The notes beneath the pieces are model-generated. The model ran no database searches. It saw nothing but the letters and a program-made list of their open reading frames with translations, and was not told the origin of the DNA. From Candidatus Omnitrophota bacterium (GTDB lineage Bacteria; Hinthialibacterota; Hinthialibacteria; Hinthialibacterales; JAKPRU01), in assembly GCA_029570205.1 (NCBI GenBank), contig JAKQSI010000032.1:1-52584 (forward strand): 52,584 nt of DNA, in the 5' to 3' direction. Of the stretch, positions 34,636 to 43,578 are shown piece by piece; within the stretch, counting starts at the first letter, position 1; the number at the start of each line of letters is the position of its first letter. Both the position numbers and the translations under genes were made by a program.

Positions 34636-35063
34636 AGTTACGACAGATTTCTATTTTCCTGGAAAATCGGGCGGGACGGTCGGCGGAAATAATCGGGATT
34701 CTGGGCCGCGCCGGCGTCAATATCCGGGCAATCGCCCTGGCGGATACCGCCGACTTCGGCATTATCCGCCTGATTGTGGACAAGACCGACAAGGCCCTGG
34801 AAGCGCTGAAAAATGAAGGGATTACAGTTAAAGAAACCCAGGTGATCGCCGTTGAAATCCCGGATCGACCGGGCGCGCTGGCGGCGATTCTCAACATTCT
34901 CGGCAAGGCAGGAATCAACGTGGAGTATCTGTACGGATTTCTCGACCGCGTCGAGGACAAAGCCATTATCGTTTTTCGTTTCGAGGATATCGACCAAGCG
35001 CTCAGGATTCTCACGAAGGAAGGATATCAGGTCCTGAACGGGAGTCGCGTTCATGACATGTAG
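34632..35063 (+). CDS. Tandem ACT-domain protein
   Basis: 143 residues with two ACT modules (about 3-66 [29 protein letters not shown] and 72-138 [28 protein letters not shown]). Such stand-alone ACT proteins commonly follow paaK in ior operons and are thought to sense aromatic or branched amino acids; the ligand is not shown by the sequence. Start at ATGA overlap with paaK. Confidence 0.9.
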   Translation: MKLRQISIFLENRAGRSAEIIGILGRAGVNIRAIALADTADFGIIRLIVDKTDKALEALKNEGITVKETQVIAVEIPDRPGALAAILNILGKAGINVEYLYGFLDRVEDKAIIVFRFEDIDQALRILTKEGYQVLNGSRVHDM

Positions 35064-35195
35064 GTCAACCGGGAACCAGGTGAAATGAAAGAGATGCGTA
35101 CTCTTGAGGAAAAATTGAACCCACAAGGGGTTGAACTTTCTCAGGTTTTGAGTAATGATTCCGCCGATTCTATCGTCAGAAACAGGGGGAACACC

Positions 35196-36764
35196 GTGAG
35201 ACTGCGAAAATCGTGGCTGTACAAAGCAGGACTGATCGCGATAGCAGCGTGTCTGCTATCTCCCGGCGGAGTGTGGGCGGATCGAATAGAAGATCTCGAG
35301 TCTCGAATCAAGGCTTTAGAGGCACAGCTGCAGGAACTGAAAGCCGCGCTGGAACAGCAAAAACAAGCCGCACCCCCCGCACCTCCCGTGCCACCGGCGC
35401 CTCCCGAAGGAGGAATGCAGCTGGGCGGTATCTCCAAGACCCTGAAAATCGGTGGCGACCTCCGCTTCCGTCCTACCTATGCCGAAAACCTCTGGGACTT
35501 CGATGATAACGGCTGGGACATTCCCGGATTGCCGGACGACACACGGGAGTATTATCGGTTCCGGCCGAGAATCTTTTTTGACTGGCAGATGAATGATGAT
35601 ATGCATGCCTTTGTCCGACTCCTTAAAGAGTGGTACTACGGCCAGGACAACGAGATGCCGGGCTACGATGTCGAGGCAAAAGATGTTGCCTTCGACATCG
35701 CTTTTGTGGACTGGGATAACGTTTTCAATATGGGAATCAACACCCGAATCGGTCGACAGGAGCTCATCTACGGCGAGGGATTCGTGATTATGGAGGGGAC
35801 TCCGTTCGATGGTTCGCAGACATTCAGCTTTGATGCGATCAAGTTGTCCTATCCGTTCGAAAACGGAAATATCGATGTGTTCGCCGCAAAAACACATGAA
35901 AACGATATCCAATATGCGGATGACGAAGATTTGTACGGGGTCTATACCAAATACAATGTCAACGATAACTGGGGAATCGAGCCGTATATCCTCTATCGGA
36001 ATAAGAACGATGAACCCGACTATACATCAAACCGAATTGATCTTTCGCCAAAAGAGCAGACATTGTTGTTGGGCGCCCGGACCACCTTCCAGGCGGACCT
36101 TTTCGGAGGAACAACCTTCAGTATGGCTGCGGAAGGTGGAAAAGAGTGGGGCGAAATCGATTGGACGAACTATGATGCCCGAATCGCAAACTTGCCCGCA
36201 AATCCCAATGTGACAGCGCACCCGTTCCAGCATGGCGACAGCCAGGGGGAGGAAGATCGGGATGCGTGGGGTGGCTTGATCTGGGGCCAACTCAAGCAGA
36301 ATAACTGGATGTGGACCCCGTCGCTTAAGGCCGGCATTTCCTACATGAGCGGCGATGACCCCGACACCAGCGACTATGAAGGCTGGGATGATTTCTATTC
36401 CGAATCCGCGAAATACAGTGAACTGCTTCTGTACACAATGTATGATGGCTTTAAATTTCGTACAGGAGAGAATGACCCCACTCTGGGAACCTGGACAAAT
36501 ATGATTCTCCCCGAATTGGCGATCAACTTCAGCCCGACCGAACGCCTGGGGCAAATGCTGCGGTATACCTATTTCATGGCGGACCAGAAAAATGGTCCCA
36601 ATGACGGCGATGAAATGGGACAGAGCCTCCAGTGGTTGACCACATACAAGTTCAATGAATTCCTAGATGGTCACTTCCTGGTGGAATACTTTACTCCGGG
36701 CGATTACTTTGTCAATGACGATGATGCCTGGTTCATCCGCTTGCAGCTGATGTATAAGTTCTAA
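35196..36764 (+). CDS. Outer-membrane porin with coiled-coil neck
   Basis: About 522 residues from a GTG at 35196, chosen because AGGGGGA lies just upstream and a good signal peptide follows (RLRKSWLYKAGLIAIAACLL ... VWA). An in-frame ATG at 35085 would place 37 hydrophilic residues before it. Order: coiled coil RIEDLESRIKALEAQLQELKAALEQQKQ, Pro/Ala linker PPAPPVPPAPP, then an acidic, aromatic-rich beta-barrel of about 420 residues ending LQLMYKF, the terminal Phe expected for BAM insertion. The coiled coil suggests a trimer. It probably takes up solutes; it follows the ior-paaK operon by 132 bases. Confidence 0.82.
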   Translation: MRLRKSWLYKAGLIAIAACLLSPGGVWADRIEDLESRIKALEAQLQELKAALEQQKQAAPPAPPVPPAPPEGGMQLGGISKTLKIGGDLRFRPTYAENLWDFDDNGWDIPGLPDDTREYYRFRPRIFFDWQMNDDMHAFVRLLKEWYYGQDNEMPGYDVEAKDVAFDIAFVDWDNVFNMGINTRIGRQELIYGEGFVIMEGTPFDGSQTFSFDAIKLSYPFENGNIDVFAAKTHENDIQYADDEDLYGVYTKYNVNDNWGIEPYILYRNKNDEPDYTSNRIDLSPKEQTLLLGARTTFQADLFGGTTFSMAAEGGKEWGEIDWTNYDARIANLPANPNVTAHPFQHGDSQGEEDRDAWGGLIWGQLKQNNWMWTPSLKAGISYMSGDDPDTSDYEGWDDFYSESAKYSELLLYTMYDGFKFRTGENDPTLGTWTNMILPELAINFSPTERLGQMLRYTYFMADQKNGPNDGDEMGQSLQWLTTYKFNEFLDGHFLVEYFTPGDYFVNDDDAWFIRLQLMYKF

Positions 36765-36887
36765 GCCCAAAAGGATTTCGAAACAGGTGGGGGTTGATCG
36801 TTCCCCCCCCAACATCGGCGGAGCCCACGTGCCAATGTCATTCAGTTAAACATTCCTGTAATTCACCAGGGAAACGCCCGGAACCGT

Positions 36888-37010
36888 CATTCCGGCGAAA
36901 GCCGGAATCCAGGCCATAGCCTGGTGTCCCATCATTCCAGCGAAAACCGGAATGACGTACCTTAAGTTAATGCGTAGGGGGGGTAGGGCGGGGTTGAGTC
37001 CTGCCCCCAC
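36888..37010. repeat. Composite dispersed repeat (CATTCCGGCGAAAGCCGGAAT + CTTAAGTTAATGCG)
   Basis: Two hairpin copies at 36888-36915 and 36930-36955, the second in reverse orientation at its end (CCGGAATGACG), followed by CTTAAGTTAATGCGTAGGGGGGG and a C-rich end. The same combination in the same order stands at 48543-48806. A G-rich/C-rich stem without T-run (36786-36811) lies between this repeat and the porin stop. Confidence 0.85.
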
Positions 37011-37042
37011 CCCCCAGCAGGTGAAAGTTTGACGTGATCGAC

Positions 37043-38392
37043 TTATAGATGCCAGCCTTTCCGATATTTCATCCGAACATACTGATTGGCCTCCGAGTTA
37101 TTCGTAACCCGCATATTCGGGCCGTCCCACAACAGCTTGCCTTCGCAGCGCAGGCACAGATTGCCGAGAAGAACCCACTCTGTAAAAGGTCCGCTGTAGT
37201 CAAAATTGGAGCACGCCGGAGGTCCGCCCATGCAGGCCTGGAGCCAATCGCGTGCGTGGTCTTCGCCGGGCGCTCTGGGAATCAGCGGTTCGGGTTCTTT
37301 GTATTCCTTTGCCAGTGATTCCGGGAAGATCTGCGGATTGCCGCCATACGTGCCGATGGCGATCACTCCCTTCTCGCCGATGAAGAGTGAACCGTTATCC
37401 CCATCGGCCAGCTTAATCCCTTCCGGGATCTCTTTTGGACGTTTCGGCAGGTTGCCGCCGTCATACCAGTATACTGTCACCGGGGCCATGCTCTCGCGCG
37501 CGGGGAATTCATACCGAATAATCGATTTATTGGGCGCAGTCTGCTTGTTCTTCCCCTCTTGCGAAACACATTCCACGCTGATCGGATATTCCAACAGCAA
37601 TGCCCAGTTCGCCGGGTCGAGAATGTGGCATCCCATGTCCCCCAGCGCACCGGTCCCGAAATCCCACCAGCCACGCCAATTGAACGGTGCATATTTCGAA
37701 TTATAGGGCCGATACGGGGCCGGTCCTATCCAGAGATCCCAGTTGATATCCTTGTCATCCGGGATGGGTTCCTCCGGCAGGGGTTCCGGAATCCCCTGGG
37801 GCCAGATCGGGCGGTCAGTCCAGGCGTGGACTTCCCGAACATTTCCAATAATCCCCGACCAGATCAGCTCGCAGAACTTCCGAACATCATCACCGGAATG
37901 CCCCTGATTGCCCATTTGAGTTGCCACCCCGTACTTCCGGGCCGCCTCTCTCAACATCCGGGCTTCATAAATCGTATGGGTCAGGGGTTTTTGTACATAC
38001 ACATGCTTGCCCATCTTCATGGCCATCATCGCGGCCACAGCATGGACATGGTCAGTTGTGGAAATGGTGCATGCATCGATATTCCGTTCCTCTTTTTCCA
38101 GCATATCCCGAAAATCCCGGTACCGTTTCGCTTTCGGATACCGTTCGAACGTAGGCCCTCCCTGGACCCAGTCCACATCGCAAAGCGCCACGATATTTTC
38201 GGAACGGCAATTGTCGATATCGCTGCTGCCTTTGCCGCCGACTCCGATTCCCGCAATGTTCAGTTTTTCATTGGGGGATCGATAGCCCGTTTTGGATAGT
38301 TTCGGCCTGCGCGCCGGTGTGGCGCAGCCCGCCAGGGCCGTCGCCGCTGTCCCGGTCAAGAACAACCGACGTGTGATCTTGGTGTGTCCCAT
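37043..38392 (-). CDS. Tat-exported Gfo/Idh/MocA family oxidoreductase
   Basis: 449 residues. Twin-arginine signal ITRRLFLTGTAATALAGC (about 5-22) with a lipobox-like LAGC, so a lipoprotein on the outer face of the membrane is possible. Rossmann motif AGIGVGGKGSSDI, then VYVQKPLTHTIYEARML (EKP equivalent is QKP) and the C-terminal domain GWWDFGTGALGDMGCHILDPANWAL typical of planctomycete-type members. These act on sugars or inositols; the cofactor would be loaded before Tat export. Start at 38392 has GAGGAG upstream; the frame is open to 38506. Confidence 0.9.
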   Translation of the reverse strand: MGHTKITRRLFLTGTAATALAGCATPARRPKLSKTGYRSPNEKLNIAGIGVGGKGSSDIDNCRSENIVALCDVDWVQGGPTFERYPKAKRYRDFRDMLEKEERNIDACTISTTDHVHAVAAMMAMKMGKHVYVQKPLTHTIYEARMLREAARKYGVATQMGNQGHSGDDVRKFCELIWSGIIGNVREVHAWTDRPIWPQGIPEPLPEEPIPDDKDINWDLWIGPAPYRPYNSKYAPFNWRGWWDFGTGALGDMGCHILDPANWALLLEYPISVECVSQEGKNKQTAPNKSIIRYEFPARESMAPVTVYWYDGGNLPKRPKEIPEGIKLADGDNGSLFIGEKGVIAIGTYGGNPQIFPESLAKEYKEPEPLIPRAPGEDHARDWLQACMGGPPACSNFDYSGPFTEWVLLGNLCLRCEGKLLWDGPNMRVTNNSEANQYVRMKYRKGWHL

Positions 38393-38812
38393 GCTGCTCT
38401 CCTCTCGTTTTCGCCTGATATCGGCACATCGGGGTATCTGCCCGGCTCTGTGCCTCAACGATGTTTGAAGATAACGCGGAAATCCGACGGGGAAAGATGA
38501 TACCACACTCTTCGGCGCGGATACACCGGCGCTGGGGATTTTTCAACCGTTCGCACATCCGCCTTCGCCAAGGCGTTTTCCGGTTCAATACCTGCCTTGA
38601 GATCGATATTGAATCCCCTATCGCTGTGCCCGATCATCCCGAATGTTCAAGACGGGAGATATTCGGCCGCGCCCGGATTTCCGGCGCAAGATCGCGCTTG
38701 GTCGATTGGGCATGAGAGGCAGCCCCACCTTGCCGATTCCGACTCCCGCCCTGATAGTAGTAAGTTAGGCGTCCCTGCCTGGCGATTACCTTTCTCCATG
38801 GAGGACAAACAC
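38393..38812. other. Divergent intergenic region between two Tat oxidoreductase genes
   Basis: 420 bases with no gene. Contains one copy of the AGGCGTCCCTGCCTGGC module (about 38767-38783) preceded by TAGTAGTAAGTT, related to the 1-232 array. No clear promoter pair seen. Confidence 0.6.
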
Positions 38813-39808
38813 ATGAACAACCCAGAATCAACCCGGATTTCCAGGCGTGATATTCTGCGCACCACAGGCGCATCCATCTCCTATGCCCTTCTGTGTGGAG
38901 CCGTCCCCGATGAAATCCTTGCACAGTCCGGCCCGAAAAAAGTCCCGACACGGATACTCGGGCGCACCGGTGTGCCGATCTCCTGTATCACATTGGGCAC
39001 AGGGCATTTCCGGGCAAATCTGGGCATCACGGCCGATGATGTCCGCAACATGGTAGACCACTGCCTCGAATTGGGCGTCACCTCCATCGACACAGCCTTG
39101 AACTATGAGGAATCCCCGGAATACCTGGGCCAGGCAATCAAACCCCACCGCGATCACATTTTCCTCGCCACAAAAGCCGAAAACCCGACTTATGACGGAT
39201 GCTGGGGACAGCTGCGGGAAAGCATGAAAAAATTACAGACCGACCATTTCGAACTGGTCTATATCCACGATCTCGGTTTGGAGGGATTCAAATCGGAAGT
39301 AGAGGATGTTCTCGGCCCGAAAGGAATGCTCGCCGCTCTGGTGGAGGCGAAAAAACAGGGAATCGTCGCCCATATCGGCTGTTCCGCGCACTTTTTCCCG
39401 TCGCGATTTCAGCCGTTTCTGAAGTGCGATGAAATCGATGTCGCCATGCCCGCCGTCAATTTTGTCGCCAAACACATCTACAACTTCGAGGAGCGCGTCT
39501 GGGCGCCCGCACAAAAGAAAAACCTCGGCCTCATCGCCATGAAAATCCTCGGCGGCCCCGCCGACTGGACCAAAGGAACCGCCCGCCTGTCCGGTCAAGA
39601 CTACGAATCCGCCATTCGGTACGCCATGGAACTCCCCGGCATTTCCTCGCTGAATATCGGAGTTCGTAATTTAGCCGAACTCGATCGGGCCGCCGAAACG
39701 GTAATGAACTATAAACCCTTTACCGATGAGGAACGGAAACAACTCGAAACAAGGGGAAAAGAACTCGGCAAAGCGTGGGGCGCAGTTTACGGAGAACCCA
39801 CAACTTGA
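38813..39808 (+). CDS. Tat-exported aldo/keto reductase
   Basis: 331 residues. Tat signal ISRRDILRTTGASISYALL (about 9-27). Then the TIM-barrel aldo/keto reductase: RILGRTGVPISCITLGTG, GVTSIDTALNYE (catalytic Asp/Tyr), FLATKAE (Lys), FELVYIHDLGLEG (His) and GISSLNIGVRN. The tetrad D-Y-K-H is complete. Start fixed by GGAGG 8 bases upstream of 38813. Divergent from another Tat oxidoreductase; a joint sugar-oxidation role is inference. Confidence 0.9.
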   Translation: MNNPESTRISRRDILRTTGASISYALLCGAVPDEILAQSGPKKVPTRILGRTGVPISCITLGTGHFRANLGITADDVRNMVDHCLELGVTSIDTALNYEESPEYLGQAIKPHRDHIFLATKAENPTYDGCWGQLRESMKKLQTDHFELVYIHDLGLEGFKSEVEDVLGPKGMLAALVEAKKQGIVAHIGCSAHFFPSRFQPFLKCDEIDVAMPAVNFVAKHIYNFEERVWAPAQKKNLGLIAMKILGGPADWTKGTARLSGQDYESAIRYAMELPGISSLNIGVRNLAELDRAAETVMNYKPFTDEERKQLETRGKELGKAWGAVYGEPTT

Positions 39809-39830
39809 GATGGCCGAATCCCCCCCCATA

Positions 39831-39865
39831 CTTCTCCCCCAACAATCGGGGGATACACAGAGGGG
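39831..39865. repeat. Dispersed hairpin repeat, copy 2 (GTTGGGGGAGAAG type, inverted)
   Basis: CTTCTCCCCCAACAATCGGGGG then ATACACAGAGGGG: reverse complement of the element at 7101-7136. It lies in the 80-base gap between convergent genes and could act as a bidirectional 3' end. Confidence 0.65.
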
Positions 39866-39890
39866 CTTGAACTTGCGAACCGTATCCCCC

Positions 39891-41228
39891 TCACGCCCTG
39901 ATAATTCTCTCCCGTGCTTCGGTAACGGATCGCGTCGCGTTTCGGGTATCAATAACCAACTTCGCGTGACGAACGACCTCCTGGTAGTCGATACAGGAAT
40001 GATCGGTTAGAATCAATACCGCATCCGCCTCGGCCAGGCGCTCCGGTGTCAGCGGAACCGAGGACAAACCCAGATCTCCGTGTCGGCCCGTCGGGAAATG
40101 CGGAATATACGGGTCATGGTACGAAACATCGATGTGCCATTCCCGTAACAGTTCGACTACTTTAATCGCCGGGGACTCGCGCGGATCATCCACATCACGT
40201 TTGTACGCCATCCCCAGGACGAGAATTTGCGCCCCCGCAATGGAAATCCCCCGCAATGCCAGCGCCTTGACGATTTTCCCGACTACAAAACGCGGCATTC
40301 CCGTGTTGACCTCCCCGGCAAGTTCGATAAACCGCGTGGCGAATCCGAACTGCCGCGCTTTCCAGGTGAGATAAAACGGGTCGATGGGAATACAATGCCC
40401 TCCCCAGCCCGGCCCCGGATAAAAGGCATGGTAGCCGAATGGTTTGCTGGAGGCCGCCTCAATCACCTCCCAAATATCCAGTCCCATCCGGTCCGCCAGG
40501 ATTTTCAATTCATTCACCAGCGCGATATTCACCGCCCGATAGATATTCTCCAGCAGCTTGGTCATCTCGGCCGCCGCGGTACTGGACACGGGTACAATCT
40601 TCTCAAACACCCGCCCGTAAAAGGCTTCCCCCACCGCGAGACATTGCCGGGTAATTCCGCCGAGAACCTTCGGAATCGTGCGCGTATTGTAATGCGCATT
40701 CCCCGGATCCTCACGCTCCGGCGAGTAGACCAGAAAGAAATCCTGCCCCACCCGCAGCCCGCTTTCCGAAAGACGCGCCAGCAGCAATTCCTCCGTCGTC
40801 CCCGGATACGTTGTACTTTCCAGGATGACAATCTGCCCGCGCCGAAGATGCTCGCCGACCGATTGCCCGGTCGCCTCCACATAGCTCAAGTCCGGCTCAC
40901 GATACTCGTTGAGCGGTGTAGGTACGCAAATAATAATTGCATCTACCTCTTTAAGACGCGCATAATCCGTCGTTGCCTGGAACTTCCCGTCTTTCCGCGC
41001 TTCCTGAATTCGTTCTGCCGGAAAATGATGAATATAGGATTCCCCGCGATTGAGACGATCCACTTTCTCCCAGTCCACATCGAATCCCAGGGTCCGATAC
41101 CCCGCCTTCACCATCAGCATGGCCAGCGGAAGTCCTACATACCCCATGCCGATAACCCCGACCCCGGCCGTGCCGTTCTCAAACCGTTCAATCAACTCTT
41201 TCGCGTTGGGGGTGACCGATTGCGTCAT
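39891..41228 (-). CDS. Nucleotide-sugar dehydrogenase, UDP-N-acetyl-D-glucosamine/mannosamine 6-dehydrogenase type
   Basis: 445 residues. NAD-binding VGVIGMGYVGLPLAMLMVKAGY, CVPTPLNEYREPDLSYVEA, ESTTYPGTTEELL, LENIYRAVNIALVNEL and the catalytic cysteine in GPGWGGHCIPIDPFYL; C-terminal MAYKRDVDDPRESPA. The ESTTYPGTT wording fits the WbpA/TviB group (UDP-GlcNAc to UDP-GlcNAcA) better than WecC. Start at 41228 has GAGG 8 bases upstream; the ATG at 41237 is also in frame. With the WecB at 2682 it could make UDP-ManNAcA-type sugars. Confidence 0.92.
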   Translation of the reverse strand: MTQSVTPNAKELIERFENGTAGVGVIGMGYVGLPLAMLMVKAGYRTLGFDVDWEKVDRLNRGESYIHHFPAERIQEARKDGKFQATTDYARLKEVDAIIICVPTPLNEYREPDLSYVEATGQSVGEHLRRGQIVILESTTYPGTTEELLLARLSESGLRVGQDFFLVYSPEREDPGNAHYNTRTIPKVLGGITRQCLAVGEAFYGRVFEKIVPVSSTAAAEMTKLLENIYRAVNIALVNELKILADRMGLDIWEVIEAASSKPFGYHAFYPGPGWGGHCIPIDPFYLTWKARQFGFATRFIELAGEVNTGMPRFVVGKIVKALALRGISIAGAQILVLGMAYKRDVDDPRESPAIKVVELLREWHIDVSYHDPYIPHFPTGRHGDLGLSSVPLTPERLAEADAVLILTDHSCIDYQEVVRHAKLVIDTRNATRSVTEARERIIRA

Positions 41229-41287
41229 TGCATACACCTCACAATAATAGAATACGATTCGTTCTCGGACCGTAACGAGGCAAGAAT

Positions 41288-41614
41288 ATGGCCGATCCGT
41301 TGACCGTGGAAGACCTGGAGGACCTTCGGAATCGCGGGTGCGTTCTTGTCATCCGCCGGGAATTGGCGCAAACTCCGGAAATCTTTGAAAGAAATCTTCT
41401 TCTGCGTGGCCTGGCCATTTTGGGCGCTCTGTACACCCCGGAAAGCGAACAACTTTCGCAACAACTGTTCCGTGCCCGCATCTATAACAAACGGATCCCA
41501 TCCCAGGTAACGTTGTCGGAGGAAGATGAGGAAATGATTTTGTTCCCCATCGAGGATCTTGGCGAGCAGCGTTATGTGATCGCTCTGGCCCCCGTTGAGG
41601 AAGGGGCGGAATAA
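41288..41614 (+). CDS. Hypothetical 108-residue protein
   Basis: Divergent from the UDP-sugar dehydrogenase with only 59 bases between starts; GAGG about 12 bases upstream of the ATG. The sequence is acidic, mixed alpha/beta (RNRGCVLVIRRELAQTPEIFERNLLLRGLAILGALYTPES), without signal peptide or membrane segment. No family recognised. The next gene starts 13 bases later, so they are likely co-transcribed. Confidence 0.6.
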   Translation: MADPLTVEDLEDLRNRGCVLVIRRELAQTPEIFERNLLLRGLAILGALYTPESEQLSQQLFRARIYNKRIPSQVTLSEEDEEMILFPIEDLGEQRYVIALAPVEEGAE

Positions 41615-41627
41615 ACAAGGATTCTTA

Positions 41628-42884
41628 ATGGACCAACTTTTTGACATGGAAATTGCGGCCAACCGCCCGATCCGAAGAATGGGGATCGGGTTCCTCTTAT
41701 TTGCCTGCCTGCTCGGGTATGTTCTTCGCTTCGCATTTCTGGTTGAAGGTTCACAACAGTTCAGCGCGGAGCTGGGGGATCAGCAGCGGTATCTCGCAGA
41801 GGCCCGGAATCTCCTGGAACACGGAACCTTCGCCATTTCCATCGACCAGGGTCCCACGGCGTTTGATGGTCCGGGCTACGCGGTCTTTCTGGTTCCGTTT
41901 CTCCGGTTGTTTCCAGAGGTATATGTCGGTCCGGCAATGGCGGGGCAGGCCGTGGTTTCCCTGCTGACTGCCTGGCTGCTCGCTCAACTCACCTGGCGGA
42001 TTACGCAAAGTATCTTGGCGGCACGCATCGCGCTTCTCTGGTGGTGTATCTATCCGTTCTCTATTTTTTACAGCGCGTTTCTGCTTTCCGAGACTCTATA
42101 CACGGCTGTCCTGTGCGCCTCCGTATTCTGCGCGTATGGATTTATGCAGAACCTGACATCCCGGTCTGCCATCGTATTCGGGATCGTGCTGGGCCTGACA
42201 TCCCTGGTTCGTCCTACCGTGAATTTCTGTATTCTGTTTCTATTCCTGGCGGTACTTATTTCGTGCTGGGATCGTCGAAAAGAGGCCATCCGGGGGCTGG
42301 TCATGGCCGGAATCGCGCTGGCCGTTGTTCTGATTCCCTGGACCGCAAGAAATTACGCGGTTTTCGGGCGGATTTTGCCGGGCAGCACACAAGCCGGACG
42401 AATGCTGTTCCTGGCAAACAATCCCGACAATAAGACCGGATATGTGGTGATCCCGCGCGATGCCGTTCCTCCCTCACCGGAATTCGGCGAAACCGAACTG
42501 CAATACAATGAGCGCCTGGGCGCGCTGGCAAAAGAATTCATCCGTGAAAATCCGGGACAGTTTGTAAAGCTGTGCCTCCTACGGCTTATCGTTTTCTGGT
42601 GGCCGATGCCCGTGTATGAAAAGTTTTCCTCCTTCCCGCTGGTTCTGTTGAGCCTGCTCACTCTTCTTCCCCTTTTCGGAGCCGCTTTGGGAGGGGTTGT
42701 GATGTTAAAAAAGAAATGGAAATTATTGTTGCCGATTCTCTCGGTAGTTCTCTCTACCTGGCTGCTCCATCTTGTGTTCGGAGTGTCGATGCGGTATCGT
42801 TTCCCCATCGAATCCCTCCTGATTCCCCCCGCCGCCTATTGCCTGTCGGATTGCATCCACAGATATCGTTCCGGCAGAATGTAG
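41628..42884 (+). CDS. Membrane glycosyltransferase, GT39/ArnT-like (GT-C fold)
   Basis: 418 residues with about ten hydrophobic helices. The first luminal loop carries GDQQRYLAEARNLLEHGTF ... FDGPGYAVFLVPFL, the D-x-x-x-Y / GPGY pattern of dolichyl/undecaprenyl-phosphate-mannose-type transferases, and SMRYRFPIESLLIP closes the last helices as in this family. It would transfer a sugar from a lipid-phosphate donor on the periplasmic side to lipid A, protein or another acceptor. ATG 41628 follows CAAGG. Confidence 0.85.
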   Translation: MDQLFDMEIAANRPIRRMGIGFLLFACLLGYVLRFAFLVEGSQQFSAELGDQQRYLAEARNLLEHGTFAISIDQGPTAFDGPGYAVFLVPFLRLFPEVYVGPAMAGQAVVSLLTAWLLAQLTWRITQSILAARIALLWWCIYPFSIFYSAFLLSETLYTAVLCASVFCAYGFMQNLTSRSAIVFGIVLGLTSLVRPTVNFCILFLFLAVLISCWDRRKEAIRGLVMAGIALAVVLIPWTARNYAVFGRILPGSTQAGRMLFLANNPDNKTGYVVIPRDAVPPSPEFGETELQYNERLGALAKEFIRENPGQFVKLCLLRLIVFWWPMPVYEKFSSFPLVLLSLLTLLPLFGAALGGVVMLKKKWKLLLPILSVVLSTWLLHLVFGVSMRYRFPIESLLIPPAAYCLSDCIHRYRSGRM

Positions 42885-43013
42885 CCGCCCCCCCCCGGAA
42901 ATCCCCCACCCTTTCCCAGATTGGGACATTTCGAGTCACAGATTGCGCAACACGCTCGACAAAGAGCGGGGCATCTTTGAGTCAATCTCTATTGCTCGAC
43001 CGGGCTTCCGTCC

Positions 43014-43031
43014 AAAAAGGCGCATCGCGCC
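43014..43031 (-). terminator. Candidate terminator of the DUF2442 gene
   Basis: On the minus strand AGGCGC-GAT-GCGCCT followed by TTTT. Six-base-pair stem about 65 bases after the stop. Confidence 0.5.
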
Positions 43032-43093
43032 TGCCTTCATCGGCCCAAAAATGTACTGCATGTCTAAATGGAGGTGTCCGGTGTAACGGCGCG

Positions 43094-43324
43094 TTATGTC
43101 AATATCCGTGCTTTTTCGTACAGGAACTTCGGGGCGATATCGGCCCCGTTGGGCCAGGTCAGCGTGCGAAATTCGGGATGTACCGTGAACCGCTGGAAAA
43201 ATGCCTGATTTTTCAGCGGTTCGAAAATCTCCCCGTGCAACTCGTCTTGAAAATCCACATCGCCCTCGGTTCCGTCGGTAAAACGAACGTGAATGATAAA
43301 ATCCTGCAAGTAATGCGCTTCCAA
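43094..43324 (-). CDS. DUF2442 family protein
   Basis: 76 residues: VRFTDGTEGDVDFQDELHGEIFEPLKNQAFFQRFTVHPEFRTLTWPNGADIAPKFLYEKA is the DUF2442 pattern (DG--G-VD----L-G--FEPL ... WPNGAD-AP-FLY). Members often follow a DUF4160 gene in what looks like a toxin-antitoxin-like pair. None is recognisable upstream here, and the start would be a TTG at 43324 with a poor ribosome-binding site, so the 5' context may be degenerate. Flanked by empty DNA on both sides (42885-43093 and 43325-43578). Confidence 0.7.
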   Translation of the reverse strand: MEAHYLQDFIIHVRFTDGTEGDVDFQDELHGEIFEPLKNQAFFQRFTVHPEFRTLTWPNGADIAPKFLYEKARILT

Positions 43325-43578
43325 GTTCGCCGGAACTTATCATCAAATAGGCGCCTGGCACTATCATCGACCGCAACCCGGAAGGGCCGGCACAAATCTT
43401 TTCACCTTTCGAATCGGAATATACACCTTCATCCACCCATTCGTCAATCAGGTTTCACGGGCTTTGCCGTGCCTGAGAAACCGAGGCAACCGCCGGGCAG
43501 CCCGATTGTCGGCTTCCAGCTGACATCCCGTATGCGGGAAGGTAGGATAAGAAAGATTGATCTGTTCAGGCTGAGCCG

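Noticed and set aside
43325-43578. DUF4160 gene upstream of the DUF2442 gene (toxin-antitoxin-like pair)
   Set aside because: Translation of all minus frames gave no DUF4160 pattern.
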